Assembly: GCA_027484685.1 (NCBI GenBank)
Contig: JAIXSO010000013.1
Location: 62,001-126,000 of the forward strand
Origin: Bacteroidota bacterium
Lineage (GTDB): Bacteria > Bacteroidota > Bacteroidia > UKL13-3
DNA: 64,000 nt
Direction: 5' to 3'
Part shown: positions 45,974-55,587 of the stretch, one piece after another
Position numbering within the stretch: the first letter of the stretch is position 1
How the letters are laid out: the number at the start of each line of letters is the position of its first letter
The notes under the pieces: model-generated
The model's database searches: none
Seen by the model: the letters and a program-made list of their open reading frames with translations, nothing else
Told to the model about the DNA's origin: nothing
Program-made: the position numbers and the translations under genes

Positions 45974-47191
45974 TTACCAATTCATGGCAACTTCGTTTCT
46001 GGTAATATCTGCCATTGTTTCACGTTTTCTTATTAAATGAGCTTGGTTGTTGTAAATTAAAACTTCGGCAGGTCTAAACCTAGCATTGTAGTTGCTACTC
46101 ATGGTTATTCCGTATGCGCCAGCATTTAAAAAACACAAAATATCGCCTTCTGATACTTCATTTAATTTCCTATCCCAAGCAAATGTGTCAGTTTCGCAAA
46201 TGTAACCAACCACAGTGTAAATTCTTTCTTTGCCTTCTGGGTTACTTAAATTTACGATATGATGATACGAATCGTAAAGCATTGGTCTAATTAAATGGTT
46301 CAATCCACTATTTACGCCAACAAAAACGGTAGCAGTAGTTTGTTTAATTACATTTGCTTGTACTAAGAAGTAACCACTTTCGCTCACCAAAAATTTTCCT
46401 GGTTCAAACCAAAGTTCTAAATCTTTGCCATATTCTTTGCAAAACTCGGTAAAACGGTTGCTTAAACTTTTTCCTAATTCTTCTATATCGGTAGTAATAT
46501 CGTTTGGTTTGTAAGCTACTTTAAAACCACTTCCAAAATCAATAAAATCTAATTCAGTAAAATCTTTAGCTGCATCAAATAAAATTTCGGCACCTTGTAA
46601 AAACACGCCAGCGTCCAAAATATCACTTCCTGTATGCATGTGTAAACCATTAACATGAATGTTATGCGATTTTACCACACGCAAAACATGGCGTAATTGG
46701 TAAACAGAAATTCCAAATTTTGAATCAATATGTCCAGTTGAAATTTTACTATTTCCTCCAGCCAAAATATGTGGATTTAAACGAATGCAGCAAGGCACTG
46801 AATGTCCGTATTTACTACCAAATTGCTCTAAAATGGAGATATTGTCAATATTGATGTGAACGCCTAATTCTACTGCTTGCTCTATTTCTTCAAAACCAAC
46901 ACAATTAGGAGTAAAAATAATTTCGTTAGGCAAAAAACCTGCGTTCAAACCCAAATGTACTTCGTTAATTGATACTGTATCTAAGCCACTGCCTTGTTGT
47001 TTTAATAATTGTAAAATGGCCGAATTATTTAAAGCCTTACATGCGTACTTTATCTTTATATTTAATGGTTTAAATGCGTTAACTAACTTGTTATATTGGT
47101 TAATAATGGTTTCTGCGTGATACACGTAAACAGGCGCATCATAAGTTTGCGCAATCTGCAATAATTGTTCGTTAAGTTCTTGATTAATCAT
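45974..47191 (-). CDS. lysA: Diaminopimelate decarboxylase
   Basis: A 405-residue PLP enzyme catalysing meso-diaminopimelate to lysine, the last step of lysine synthesis. It shows the alanine-racemase-like barrel with PLP lysine Lys52 in 'KIKYACKALNN', 'CIRLNPHILAGGNSKISTGH', the His-rich 'GLHMHTGSDI', 'FEPGKFLVSESGYFL', and the active-site Cys region 'VGYICETDTFAWDR'. The ATG at 47191 is chosen because the longer frame starts at a TTG inside an apparent terminator. It is monocistronic or follows the 47312 gene after that terminator. Confidence 0.95.
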   Translation of the reverse strand: MINQELNEQLLQIAQTYDAPVYVYHAETIINQYNKLVNAFKPLNIKIKYACKALNNSAILQLLKQQGSGLDTVSINEVHLGLNAGFLPNEIIFTPNCVGFEEIEQAVELGVHINIDNISILEQFGSKYGHSVPCCIRLNPHILAGGNSKISTGHIDSKFGISVYQLRHVLRVVKSHNIHVNGLHMHTGSDILDAGVFLQGAEILFDAAKDFTELDFIDFGSGFKVAYKPNDITTDIEELGKSLSNRFTEFCKEYGKDLELWFEPGKFLVSESGYFLVQANVIKQTTATVFVGVNSGLNHLIRPMLYDSYHHIVNLSNPEGKERIYTVVGYICETDTFAWDRKLNEVSEGDILCFLNAGAYGITMSSNYNARFRPAEVLIYNNQAHLIRKRETMADITRNEVAMNW

Positions 47192-47231
47192 TAAAATTTG
47201 TTGAATAAAATACGAGGCTGCAATATGCAAC

Positions 47232-47268
47232 AAAAAAGGCAATTTACAATTGAGTAAACTGCCTTTTT
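47232..47268 (-). terminator. Terminator between the 47312 gene and lysA
   Basis: An A6 run with GGCAATTTAC pairs with GTAAACTGCC and T5 across a 6-base loop, allowing one mismatch. Confidence 0.75.
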
Positions 47269-47311
47269 AAGTTTTTTATTTATGAATTTATTTGTTGTTT
47301 CAATTCACCAT

Positions 47312-47995
47312 TTAATATGAATCGGGATTTGAATGAACCAAGAATCCTAAAGTTTTATTGGTTGGCATTCCACTGCTATAACTCATTAAGTTTTTTTGTT
47401 CTAATGAAATAAACTGCATGTTATCAAAATTGGGAACCAATAAATCAAAATTAAGTGCAAAATTAATTGATTCAACAATAATTTTGTGAGCAAATTCAGC
47501 ATTAAATACTTGTTTTTCAAAGTCGTTAAACAAAAATGAAAGTTGTTTTTTTCCTTCTAAGAAAAAATGATTTTCAAAGTTGATAAAAAATCTTCCAACT
47601 AAAAATCCAGCATCAGCTTCGCGGTTGTATTTAATTGAATCACTTAAAAAATTATACACCTGAATTAATCCACAAAATTCTCTTAATTTATTTTGGTGAA
47701 CATATTTTGATTTTGAAATAAAATGTTCATTATTAAAATCAAACACATTAGTATGCATCATAAATACCAACGTATCTCCACTAAATTTTAGATGAAATTC
47801 AAAAGGAGTTTTTTCAATAAAACTAACTTCTACGTGTTTATCTACTTCGGCTATTGGTGGAGCTAATTCGGCCACAATAGCTTTAACACTGGCTTTAAAA
47901 ATTTCAAAAGCGTCTTTGGTATTTCTAAAAGCAAGTTGCTTGGTAGATGATTTTAAAAGAAGCGTATCTTTAATTTTTTCTAATTCAATATCCAT
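47312..47995 (-). CDS. Conserved-looking cytosolic protein of unknown function
   Basis: A 227-residue protein with no signal peptide or membrane helix. It contains 'TKDAFEIFKASVKAIVAEL', 'EKTPFEFHLKFSGDTLVFMM', 'RFFINFENHFFLEGKKQLSF', and many Phe residues. I do not recognise a family. It starts 5 bases after the DUF4783 gene ends on the same strand, so it is probably its operon partner. Confidence 0.65.
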   Translation of the reverse strand: MDIELEKIKDTLLLKSSTKQLAFRNTKDAFEIFKASVKAIVAELAPPIAEVDKHVEVSFIEKTPFEFHLKFSGDTLVFMMHTNVFDFNNEHFISKSKYVHQNKLREFCGLIQVYNFLSDSIKYNREADAGFLVGRFFINFENHFFLEGKKQLSFLFNDFEKQVFNAEFAHKIIVESINFALNFDLLVPNFDNMQFISLEQKNLMSYSSGMPTNKTLGFLVHSNPDSY

Positions 47996-48000
47996 TTCTA

Positions 48001-48366
48001 TTATTCTCTTTCAACTTTAAGTTCGTGAATTAAGTTGTCTTTCATAAAAATATACAACCTTAATTTTAAACCAGAGGCAGTTTCGTAACTTGCAATAGCA
48101 TACTTAGCTCCTTGCCCTGAGGCTCCTCTGTGTTTAATGGTGATTACTTTCGAAGGATACTTATCAAAAAATTTTTTCAACATTTGTTCTGCCTGTGCTT
48201 TGCTACAAAGGCTTTCAGTTTCCAGTAAAGTTATTTCAACATTTGCGTTTAAATATTTACTTACTGCATCGCTATTATTTGTTTTTATGGTTGCTACTAC
48301 ATCATCAAAAACATCGGCTTTACTAATAAAAGGAATAAATAACAATAAAAATAATATACGTTTCAT
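48001..48366 (-). CDS. DUF4783-like exported protein
   Basis: A 121-residue protein with a signal peptide ('LLFLLLFIPFISKA') and an NTF2-like alpha/beta mature domain ('DVVATIKTNNSDAVSKYLNA', 'SKAQAEQMLKKFFDKYP', 'LRLYIFMKDNLIHELKVE') matching DUF4783 of Bacteroidota in pattern. It is periplasmic with unknown function. The ATG at 48366 directly precedes the signal peptide; the longer frame upstream overlaps AT-rich spacer and is not used. Confidence 0.78.
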   Translation of the reverse strand: MKRILFLLLFIPFISKADVFDDVVATIKTNNSDAVSKYLNANVEITLLETESLCSKAQAEQMLKKFFDKYPSKVITIKHRGASGQGAKYAIASYETASGLKLRLYIFMKDNLIHELKVERE

Positions 48367-48552
48367 AAATTTAATTGCTTGTAAAAAATTATGATGCAAG
48401 CATAAACAAAATTTAACTAAAACCGTGCCATAGTTTAAAAAAAATACCCAAACAGCATGATTTTGTAGACAATTTTTTTGAAGCAACATTAACTTAATTA
48501 TGCAATGCAAATTGAAAATTATATTTTGCCACGTTTTTAAAAATAATATTAA

Positions 48553-51399
48553 ATGAAATTTATTTACGCTATAATAGCTTTATTTATTATAAATACTTAC
48601 AGTTTAGCTCAAAACACGGGTTTAATAACGGGTAAAATTGTAGATGCCAAGCGAAACGAAACGTTAATTGGGGTTACCATTGTGGTTAAAGGTACTTCGT
48701 ATGCTACGCAAACTAACTCCGATGGTATTTTTACTTTAAAAAATATAAAAGCAGGAGAGTATAATATTGAAATAAAATATTTAGGTTTTAAAACTGTTTT
48801 AAAAACAGAAGTAAAGGTTAAAGCTGGCCAAACTACCAATATTGGAACCATTGAAATGGCAGTGGCCAGTACCAATATGGATGAAATAGTAATTGTAGGT
48901 AAAAAACCCTTGATTGATGTTGATAAACCACAAACTATCAATACTATAAGTCAAGATAATATTGAATTAGCTCCATCTCGTCAGTTACAGCAAATAGTTA
49001 ATACCCAGCCAGGTGTGGTTCAATCGCCTGCTGGAGTTAATATTCGCGGTGGAAGAACTTATGAAACAGGAACTTATATTGATGGTGTAAATGTTACCGA
49101 TCCTTTGGCTGGAACTGGTTTTGGATTGGATATTGGTTCAAATGCCATTAGTGAAATAGAAATTACTACTGGCGGAATTGGAGCAGAAGTGGGCGATGCT
49201 ACGGCTGGTGTTATTAGCACTAAAACCAAGCGTGGGGGCGATAAATACGAAGTAAATGCAAGTTATAAACGCGATGATTTTGGTTTTAACCGAAACTCTC
49301 GTGCTAACTGGAATAGCCAAGTGGCAGAATTAAACTTAAGTGGTCCGTTAATGAAAAAAACACTTAAGAATAAGGTGAAATTTTCGGTAGCTTTAAGAAC
49401 TGCTTTTACTGATGAGTTTTATAAAAATCCAGCTAATCAAGTTGTTTCTTCATTATATAATAATACCAATCTTACACCATTCCAAGATAACAGGTGGAGT
49501 GCTTTTGTAAAATTAAATTACGACTTAAAAAATAATAAAAAGTTTACTTTTAGTTTATTGCGTTCAATTACCGTCAATCAAGATATAAATATGTTGCGTA
49601 TTTTTGGTAATGATGTGCCTTTTCAACCTGGTTATCAATACAATTTTAGTAAGCAAATGGATAATGCTAATACATTTACCCACGATGCTTATATGCAAGT
49701 AATAAACTACAAACAATCGGTAAATAAACGCTTTAGTTTTGATGTAACAGGTTCAAGATTTTTTGTACAATTAAGAGCAGATGCAAATGGAAGAGATTGG
49801 AGACCTAAAAATGTAGATCAAGTTTTTGATGCTGGTTCAATCAATTTATTTCCAACAACCATATTTACACCTACTGCTGGTAGCGAAGTGGTTTTTGTGC
49901 AATTGCCCGATGGATTTAATAATAACAACGGAATTGCCAGTTTATGGCATCATCATTATTTAGAAGAATATGTTTTAAAAAGTCAAGGAAATATTTTTTC
50001 GCGTAATTCTCAAAACAAATTAACTTTTGGTTTTGAAATGAAATTTCAAGAAATGCTTTGGATTGACATCATTCGTCCATGGATTGGCGCACCAATAACG
50101 CTTGCTGATGGTAGTCAATCGCAATCTTTTAGGTTAGGACAACAAAGTGATGTTTGGAAAGTGAATCCACGTAGAGGTGGTTTTTACATTACCGACCAAA
50201 TAAAATACAAAGGCTTGGTGGCAAGTATTGGTGGTAGGTTTGAATATTGGGCACCAGGAAAATACATTGATGATGCAGTGGCAGATCAACGCTCACCAAT
50301 TAGAGATGAAATTAGACAAGATTATTTAGCATTTAGTACACAAATTGGCGATGCTAGGTATAAATTCCGTTTTTTACCTAAAATATCTGCAAGTTTTCCA
50401 ATTGCTGAAAACAAAATGTTGTATTTTAATTATGGACACACCACTATTTTGCCTCATCCATCATTTATTTATCCAGGTCTAAATCCACTTTATCAAGATA
50501 GAAGTACTGCAGCCGCAGTGGGTAATCCTAATTTAAATCCTGAAGTAGATATTAGTTATGAAATTGGTTTACGTTCGCAATTAACAAATAATGATGCACT
50601 TACAATTTCTGCATTTTGGAAAGATAAGTACGAGTTTATTACCACAGCATCGGTAATTGTTAAGGATATAACTGGTCGTGATGTAACAAGAACTATGCGT
50701 ATTAATTCTGACTTTGCCAGAAGCAGAGGATTGGAGTTAGGTTATATAAAACGTATTGGTAATTGGTACCAAGGTCAAGCATCATTTGCTTATATGGTTA
50801 CTACAGGTCAAAGTGCTAGTGCCAACGAAAAGTTAAAGGAATTATTAGCAAGTGGAACCATTGAAGATACCAAAGAATATTATTTACCTTGGGATATTCC
50901 AATTGATTTTAAAACCAATCACGTATTTAAAATTAATCGTAAAAAAGGTTTATTCGGAAAAAGTTGGTTAAACAATATGAGTTTTTATTTTGAAACGGTT
51001 ACACGTTCTGGAATGAGATATACGCCAGCTATTTTTTCAAGAAATGATCCTCAAACTGGACGACCTATTTATGTTACTGATCCTAATCCTGACGCTCGTT
51101 GGAGTAAAACTGGAGAATACTGGTTTTGGGCTGATTTTACATTTACTAAATTTATTAAAATTAAAAAAATGAACTTAGCATGGAATGTTCAAATAAGTAA
51201 TATTTTTGATAATCAAAATGCTGCAATTATTAATCCAGTAACCGGTACGGCTTATCAAAATGGTGATAATGTTCCTGATACTTGGACTGACCCAAGATTT
51301 ATAGATCCAAGATTAGGAAATGGAGGTCCTGCACCTACCAATCCTGCACGTTTTTTACAACAACGCCACATTGTGTTAGGTGTTTCTGTTAAATTCTAA
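48553..51399 (+). CDS. TonB-dependent outer-membrane receptor with carboxypeptidase-regulatory N-terminal domain
   Basis: The 948-residue protein has a signal peptide ('IIALFIINTYSLAQ'), a CarboxypepD_reg-like domain (about 22-100; 'GKIVDAKRNETLIGVTIVVK', 'GIFTLKNIKAGEYNIEIKYL'), a plug domain (about 120-225; 'RQLQQIVNTQPGVVQSPAGV', 'IRGGRTYETGTYIDGVNV', 'ISEIEITTGGIGAEVGDATA') and a 22-strand barrel ending 'HIVLGVSVKF'. It imports a ligand using TonB energy. No SusD partner is adjacent, so it is not a classic polysaccharide locus receptor. The ligand is unknown. Confidence 0.93.
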   Translation: MKFIYAIIALFIINTYSLAQNTGLITGKIVDAKRNETLIGVTIVVKGTSYATQTNSDGIFTLKNIKAGEYNIEIKYLGFKTVLKTEVKVKAGQTTNIGTIEMAVASTNMDEIVIVGKKPLIDVDKPQTINTISQDNIELAPSRQLQQIVNTQPGVVQSPAGVNIRGGRTYETGTYIDGVNVTDPLAGTGFGLDIGSNAISEIEITTGGIGAEVGDATAGVISTKTKRGGDKYEVNASYKRDDFGFNRNSRANWNSQVAELNLSGPLMKKTLKNKVKFSVALRTAFTDEFYKNPANQVVSSLYNNTNLTPFQDNRWSAFVKLNYDLKNNKKFTFSLLRSITVNQDINMLRIFGNDVPFQPGYQYNFSKQMDNANTFTHDAYMQVINYKQSVNKRFSFDVTGSRFFVQLRADANGRDWRPKNVDQVFDAGSINLFPTTIFTPTAGSEVVFVQLPDGFNNNNGIASLWHHHYLEEYVLKSQGNIFSRNSQNKLTFGFEMKFQEMLWIDIIRPWIGAPITLADGSQSQSFRLGQQSDVWKVNPRRGGFYITDQIKYKGLVASIGGRFEYWAPGKYIDDAVADQRSPIRDEIRQDYLAFSTQIGDARYKFRFLPKISASFPIAENKMLYFNYGHTTILPHPSFIYPGLNPLYQDRSTAAAVGNPNLNPEVDISYEIGLRSQLTNNDALTISAFWKDKYEFITTASVIVKDITGRDVTRTMRINSDFARSRGLELGYIKRIGNWYQGQASFAYMVTTGQSASANEKLKELLASGTIEDTKEYYLPWDIPIDFKTNHVFKINRKKGLFGKSWLNNMSFYFETVTRSGMRYTPAIFSRNDPQTGRPIYVTDPNPDARWSKTGEYWFWADFTFTKFIKIKKMNLAWNVQISNIFDNQNAAIINPVTGTAYQNGDNVPDTWTDPRFIDPRLGNGGPAPTNPARFLQQRHIVLGVSVKF

Positions 51400-51424
51400 A
51401 ATAGATTTATTGTATAAACAAATG

Positions 51425-51456
51425 AAGAGGTTGCCTAACAAGCAGCCTCTTTTTTT
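51425..51456 (+). terminator. Terminator after the TonB-dependent receptor gene
   Basis: GAGGTTGC and GCAGCCTC arms (one G-U) enclose a 7-base loop and are followed by T7. Confidence 0.85.
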
Positions 51457-51460
51457 ATAT

Positions 51461-51530
51461 CATAACTTAATTATAAAGTATGAATTATAAAGTATAAATG
51501 ATAAAGTGTGAAGTATTAAATGAATGAGTA
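51461..51530. repeat. Heptad-period array downstream of the TonB receptor terminator
   Basis: About ten 7-bp units in phase, for example AAAGTAT (twice), GAATTAT, AAATGAT, AAAGTGT and GAAGTAT. There is no coding frame of note. The rest of the spacer to 51690 is unremarkable. Confidence 0.65.
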
Positions 51531-51690
51531 AAAGTTATCAGAATAGCCTTGTGGAAGCGAAATTATAAAGCAAAATAAATATTTCATCTTGACCAAACTC
51601 CCAAGGGGACGAGCCTATTTGTTAAATTATAAAAAGGTTGAATAACTAATAGAAAAATTTTAACTGTAGTTCAAGTTTTTAAGTTACAGT

Positions 51691-52827
51691 TTATTTAAAC
51701 TTGTTTCTTAAATCGGTCATTGGCTTTTCAAAGAACACAAATATAAGTGTTGATACACCAAGGCATAAAGCCCAAAATAACAAATAAACCAATAGCGCAG
51801 TGGTAAAATTCCAATTGGCTCCACCGTTTGAATAGTATTTAAAACTTTCGGCAAATAAACCGCCATTTGTAAGGTATAATGAGTACGAAATAATAGAAAT
51901 ACCTGTAATAGGTTTTGCTAAAAATTGGTATTTGGTTTGTTTGTATTCCGACAAATAAGGAATAATAAACGAAATAAAAATACTTAGCATAGGCGAGAAC
52001 AAAACGTTTGACAATAAACTTTGATGGTCGTCAGTTATTTTTTTCTGAAAGGTCATTAAAACGGCTATTCCCACTAAACCTATAATAAGTGCAGGAACAC
52101 TTATTTTTTTCCAAAACGAGTGATAATAATGTGCTATATAAGCCAATATAAAACCAAAGTAAATGGCATCTAATCTTATTAAAGCTACTTCTCTAAAATG
52201 ATAACTCCAACGGTAATCGGGTTGTAAAAAGTATTTTGAATAAATAATCCGCAAAATAGTTACCATTACAATGAGTAAAACACTGATATTTAAAAAATAC
52301 GTTGCTTTTCCTTTGTTGTTTTTACCAAACCATAATACCGAAACGCTTAATAATAAAGGCGAAATTAAGTACGAAATTTCTTCAATACATAAACTCCACG
52401 ATTCTTCAAAAAAGTAAGGAGGGTAGTTCCAAATGTTTTGTAAAAAGAAAAAATACCTCCATAAAGTATCTGGTCTATCTAAAAAGTAAAATAATACATA
52501 AACCATTAATATTAAATAGTAGGTAGGTAGGGTTCTAAACCAACGCCTAATCCAGAAGTTTTTTACAGCACTAAAATCGAGTGAAAAGTTGTTTTTTTCA
52601 AATTGTTTTAAAAGAATTCCTCCAATTAAAAAACCACTTAATACAAAAAATAATTCAACACCTAAAATGCCACTTCCATGTAAAATTGCTCTTAAAGGTT
52701 TTGGAAAGGTGGCTGTCATCCAGCGGGCGTGGCCTAATACCACTAATACGATGGCCGCAAATCGCAATAAATCTAATCCAAAAATTCTATTGTCTGTTTT
52801 AAATATATCAGCAAAACGTTTATACAT
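51691..52827 (-). CDS. Acyltransferase 3 family membrane protein (OafA/YrhL-like)
   Basis: A 378-residue polytopic protein beginning 'FGLDLLRFAAIVLVVLGHAR', with the conserved Arg/His in the first helix (the family's catalytic region), 'GSGILGVELFFVLSGFLIGG', and about ten membrane segments. Family members O-acetylate or otherwise acylate surface polysaccharides, lipid A or peptidoglycan. No SGNH domain is fused. The substrate is unknown; it is not operonic with polysaccharide genes here. Confidence 0.92.
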   Translation of the reverse strand: MYKRFADIFKTDNRIFGLDLLRFAAIVLVVLGHARWMTATFPKPLRAILHGSGILGVELFFVLSGFLIGGILLKQFEKNNFSLDFSAVKNFWIRRWFRTLPTYYLILMVYVLFYFLDRPDTLWRYFFFLQNIWNYPPYFFEESWSLCIEEISYLISPLLLSVSVLWFGKNNKGKATYFLNISVLLIVMVTILRIIYSKYFLQPDYRWSYHFREVALIRLDAIYFGFILAYIAHYYHSFWKKISVPALIIGLVGIAVLMTFQKKITDDHQSLLSNVLFSPMLSIFISFIIPYLSEYKQTKYQFLAKPITGISIISYSLYLTNGGLFAESFKYYSNGGANWNFTTALLVYLLFWALCLGVSTLIFVFFEKPMTDLRNKFK

Positions 52828-53043
52828 ACTTTAAAAATAAACACAAATAAAAATAATTAATGCCTATTTATTAAATAATACTATATACAATATTGGTTGA
52901 AATACTTAAATATAGACACTTTTTTTAAATAATTGATTATAAGTTTTATAAGAAAACTATTTATTTAAAATTTAAATATACTCAATATATACAAAAGCTA
53001 TTTTTAGCATTATACATAAAAAAAGTAATAAATTTGAAACTAT

Positions 53044-54123
53044 ATGCAAATGATTAAAAGCGTGCAAAATGTTTTGGTGGTATTTATTTTAGTTTTGTTA
53101 TCGTGTAATAAACAAAGTAGTAATACCAATACTAATAATACAGCTAATGAACAATTTATTAAAGGCGTTGATGCCTCCTTTATTCCTGAAATTAGAACTA
53201 CCAATTTAACGTTTTACAATGCAGAAAATGTAAAGGAAGATATGTTGTTAACGCTTAAAAATGCTGGCGTAAATACCATTAGGTTGCGTATTTGGAATAA
53301 TCCAACCAACGGACACAGCAACTTAGCAGAGGTAAAAGCATTTGCCGATGAAGTAAAACAATTAAACATGAAAGTGTGGCTTACTGTGCATTATTCCGAT
53401 ACTTGGGCCGACCCAGGAGCGCAAACCAAACCAATGGCTTGGAGCAATAGTAGTTTTAGTCAGTTAAAAGATAGCGTTTATAATTTTACCAAAACAATTG
53501 TAACCAATATTAACCCTGATTATATTCAAATAGGAAACGAAATTAACAATGGTTTTTTATGGCCCGAAGGAAGCACTAATTATATCAACCAAATGGTGCA
53601 ATTGCTGCAAAGTGGCGCTAAAGCAGTGCGCGATGTAAATGCCAACAGTAAAATTATGATACACCATGCAGGTTATAAAAATGCCGAATGGTTTTTTAGC
53701 CAAATAAAAACAGTTGACTATGATTTGATTGGAATTTCGTATTACCCTACTTGGCACGGCAAAGGATTAGATACTTTGCAAACCAATTTGATAAGCTTAA
53801 ATACTTTATTTAAAAAACCAGTAGTTATAGCCGAAACTTCTTATCCATTTACCTTTGGTTATAACGATTGGACAAACAATATAATTGGCGATAGCAGTCA
53901 AATATTAAAGCAGTTTACAGCTACTGAGCAAGGACAAAAAGAGTACATGCAAGCCATTTTAACTTTAACTAAAATTACTCCAAATGCTATTGGGTTTTGT
54001 TATTGGGGAGCCGATTATGTAAGTTTTAGAGGTAACCAATCCAAAGATGGTTCAAGTTACGAAAACCAAGCATTTTGGAATTTTGACAACAAGGCATTGC
54101 CTGTTTTACAAGTTTTTGAATAA
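53044..54123 (+). CDS. GH53 arabinogalactan endo-beta-1,4-galactanase, lipoprotein
   Basis: A 359-residue lipoprotein (signal with lipobox 'LLSC', Cys21, then an Asn/Ser/Thr linker). The catalytic (beta/alpha)8 domain starts 'IKGVDASFIPEI' and shows 'GVNTIRLRIWNNPTNG', 'MKVWLTVHYSDTWADPG', acid/base Glu166 in 'YIQIGNEINNG' and nucleophile Glu264 in 'PVVIAETSYPF'. GH53 enzymes cleave beta-1,4-galactan side chains of pectin. It probably sits on the outer-membrane surface or in the periplasm. No SusC/SusD or galactosidase genes are adjacent, so it is an isolated enzyme rather than part of a polysaccharide locus. Confidence 0.93.
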   Translation: MQMIKSVQNVLVVFILVLLSCNKQSSNTNTNNTANEQFIKGVDASFIPEIRTTNLTFYNAENVKEDMLLTLKNAGVNTIRLRIWNNPTNGHSNLAEVKAFADEVKQLNMKVWLTVHYSDTWADPGAQTKPMAWSNSSFSQLKDSVYNFTKTIVTNINPDYIQIGNEINNGFLWPEGSTNYINQMVQLLQSGAKAVRDVNANSKIMIHHAGYKNAEWFFSQIKTVDYDLIGISYYPTWHGKGLDTLQTNLISLNTLFKKPVVIAETSYPFTFGYNDWTNNIIGDSSQILKQFTATEQGQKEYMQAILTLTKITPNAIGFCYWGADYVSFRGNQSKDGSSYENQAFWNFDNKALPVLQVFE

Positions 54124-54209
54124 GGAATTGGGAAGGCTAAAGAGTTCCAATGTATGGCTTCTGAGCCTAGTCGAAGCATTTTTTTTCGTCAGCTTTCTAT
54201 TATTTTAGT

Positions 54210-54749
54210 CTATTTGTCTAAAGGTTTCCATTGTCCTTTTTTGAAATAAACGTTATTAAATTTTGGTGAGCAAAATACTAAATAGAAGCTCCAAGCATTG
54301 CGATAAGTTGTAGGATTACTAGTTATAATGTGGTGAGCTGGTTGCTCCATATTTATTATCAGTCGTTCCGAACCATAATATTTGGTTGTTGTAATTGTCC
54401 CCTTGTATGTTTTAAAAATTTTCTCTTTGTCTGTTATATAAAAGTAAATAGAGTCATTCTTTTTTATTTCAAATCTAAAATTGTTGTATTGCCAGTCCGC
54501 TTGTGGTCCACAGAAATAATCACGATTAATTACATATTGTCCATAATAATCTTCTTTTTCTAGTACTGTCTTACTGTTAAACCAAGCTAAGGCTATTACT
54601 GAGCATATAAGTCCTAATATTACAATCCAAAAACCCATTAATATTTTTAAGAATATTCTTTTTGTTGTAATTAACCAAGCCGAAAAAAGTAAACCTGACG
54701 CTGGAAATAGAATAAAGAAAAAAATTGTTCCCCAAAAAAATAATGCCAT
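54210..54749 (-). CDS. Small membrane protein of unknown function
   Basis: A 179-residue protein with two N-terminal membrane helices (about 4-26 and 34-55) and a soluble C-terminal domain containing 'NRDYFCGPQADWQYNNFRFE' and 'KTYKGTITTTKYYGSERLII', probably outside the cytosol. No family is recognised. It is the leftmost gene of a row of minus-strand accessory genes separated by related palindromes. Confidence 0.6.
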   Translation of the reverse strand: MALFFWGTIFFFILFPASGLLFSAWLITTKRIFLKILMGFWIVILGLICSVIALAWFNSKTVLEKEDYYGQYVINRDYFCGPQADWQYNNFRFEIKKNDSIYFYITDKEKIFKTYKGTITTTKYYGSERLIINMEQPAHHIITSNPTTYRNAWSFYLVFCSPKFNNVYFKKGQWKPLDK

Positions 54750-54924
54750 TTTTCATTTATATTTTAGCTGCCACTTTGGGTCAGCGTTTGAATCTCTCTA
54801 AATAGTTATTATTCACAAATTGGATGTAAACATGCGGATAAAAACATGAAAAACAAAGTAAAAATTTAAACTCCCAATGCAAGCGCCCTCGCCTGTATGG
54901 AGAGTTTAGTTTATAGAGAATGTT

Positions 54925-54958
54925 CTTGTTGGTGACGGTTCGCTCAAACACCAACAAG
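54925..54958 (-). repeat. Cassette-boundary palindrome A
   Basis: Arms CTTGTTGGTG and CACCAACAAG are perfect over 10 bp with a 14-base loop. Read on the minus strand the loop and right flank give GCGAACCGTCACC, the shared core of this family. It lies 25 bases beyond the MepB gene stop. Confidence 0.75.
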
Positions 54959-54983
54959 GGCAAAAACACCAACACATTGGAAA

Positions 54984-55499
54984 TTATCTTGTAAACAACT
55001 CCCTAGCCAAGTTAAGGTTAGTTGTATTGTTGTTTTTAATTGTTAAAAAGTATTTTGTTTGCCAACTTTGGGTTTTAGCTGCTTGTTTATTTGTTGCTAT
55101 GTCCCAAGGAGGATAAACCCTAATTCCGCGTTTTCCTTCTTTGCCATCTTGGGTTATTATGCCATTATCTGCTAAAACAGATTTTGGGAAAATAAACTGC
55201 CCTAAGTTATCATCGTTTCTTGAGGTAATAACTATAAAATCAAAATCATCTAATATATTAAAGGGTTCCGTTAATCCGTTGTTATTTCTTTTCCAAATGC
55301 TTACAAACTGACCTGTTTTAGTAGGTGTAATTTTTGAATTTCGGTATTGAATTATTTTTCCATTTAGTATAAACGAACAAGCTGCATACCCCAAACTTTC
55401 TGAACTTAGCTCAAAGTTGGTTAAGCCAAAGCCACATGGGTTATAAACCAATTCTTGGATAACTTTCAAATTATTATCAATTGTATTTTCTATGGTCAT
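54984..55499 (-). CDS. MepB family protein
   Basis: A 171-residue protein with 'NPCGFGLTNFELSSESLGYA' and the highly characteristic segments 'DNLGQFIFPKSVLADNGI' and 'GKEGKRGIRVYPPWD' of MepB. MepB was named for its place in the mepRAB efflux locus of Staphylococcus aureus and has no firmly established biochemical function; it is common as a lone accessory gene. Here it stands alone between palindromes A and B. It is cytosolic, with no signal sequence. Confidence 0.88.
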   Translation of the reverse strand: MTIENTIDNNLKVIQELVYNPCGFGLTNFELSSESLGYAACSFILNGKIIQYRNSKITPTKTGQFVSIWKRNNNGLTEPFNILDDFDFIVITSRNDDNLGQFIFPKSVLADNGIITQDGKEGKRGIRVYPPWDIATNKQAAKTQSWQTKYFLTIKNNNTTNLNLARELFTR

Positions 55500-55540
55500 A
55501 TTTTATTACCGATGCAGCCGTTTTAGTATTGTTTTTTTAC

Positions 55541-55580
55541 TGCCTTTGTTGGTGTTTAGCGAAGCGTCACCATAAAAACA
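55541..55580 (+). repeat. Cassette-boundary palindrome B
   Basis: TGCCTTTGTTGGTG is followed by the core GCGAAGCGTCACC on the plus strand. The right arm is eroded (CACCATAA), so only a 5-bp stem remains. It lies between the dead transposase and the MepB gene. Confidence 0.65.
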
Positions 55581-55587
55581 TATATTT

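Noticed and set aside
54781-54975. 64-codon minus-strand frame downstream of the MepB gene
   Set aside because: It begins inside palindrome A and has no domain or signal pattern beyond chance.
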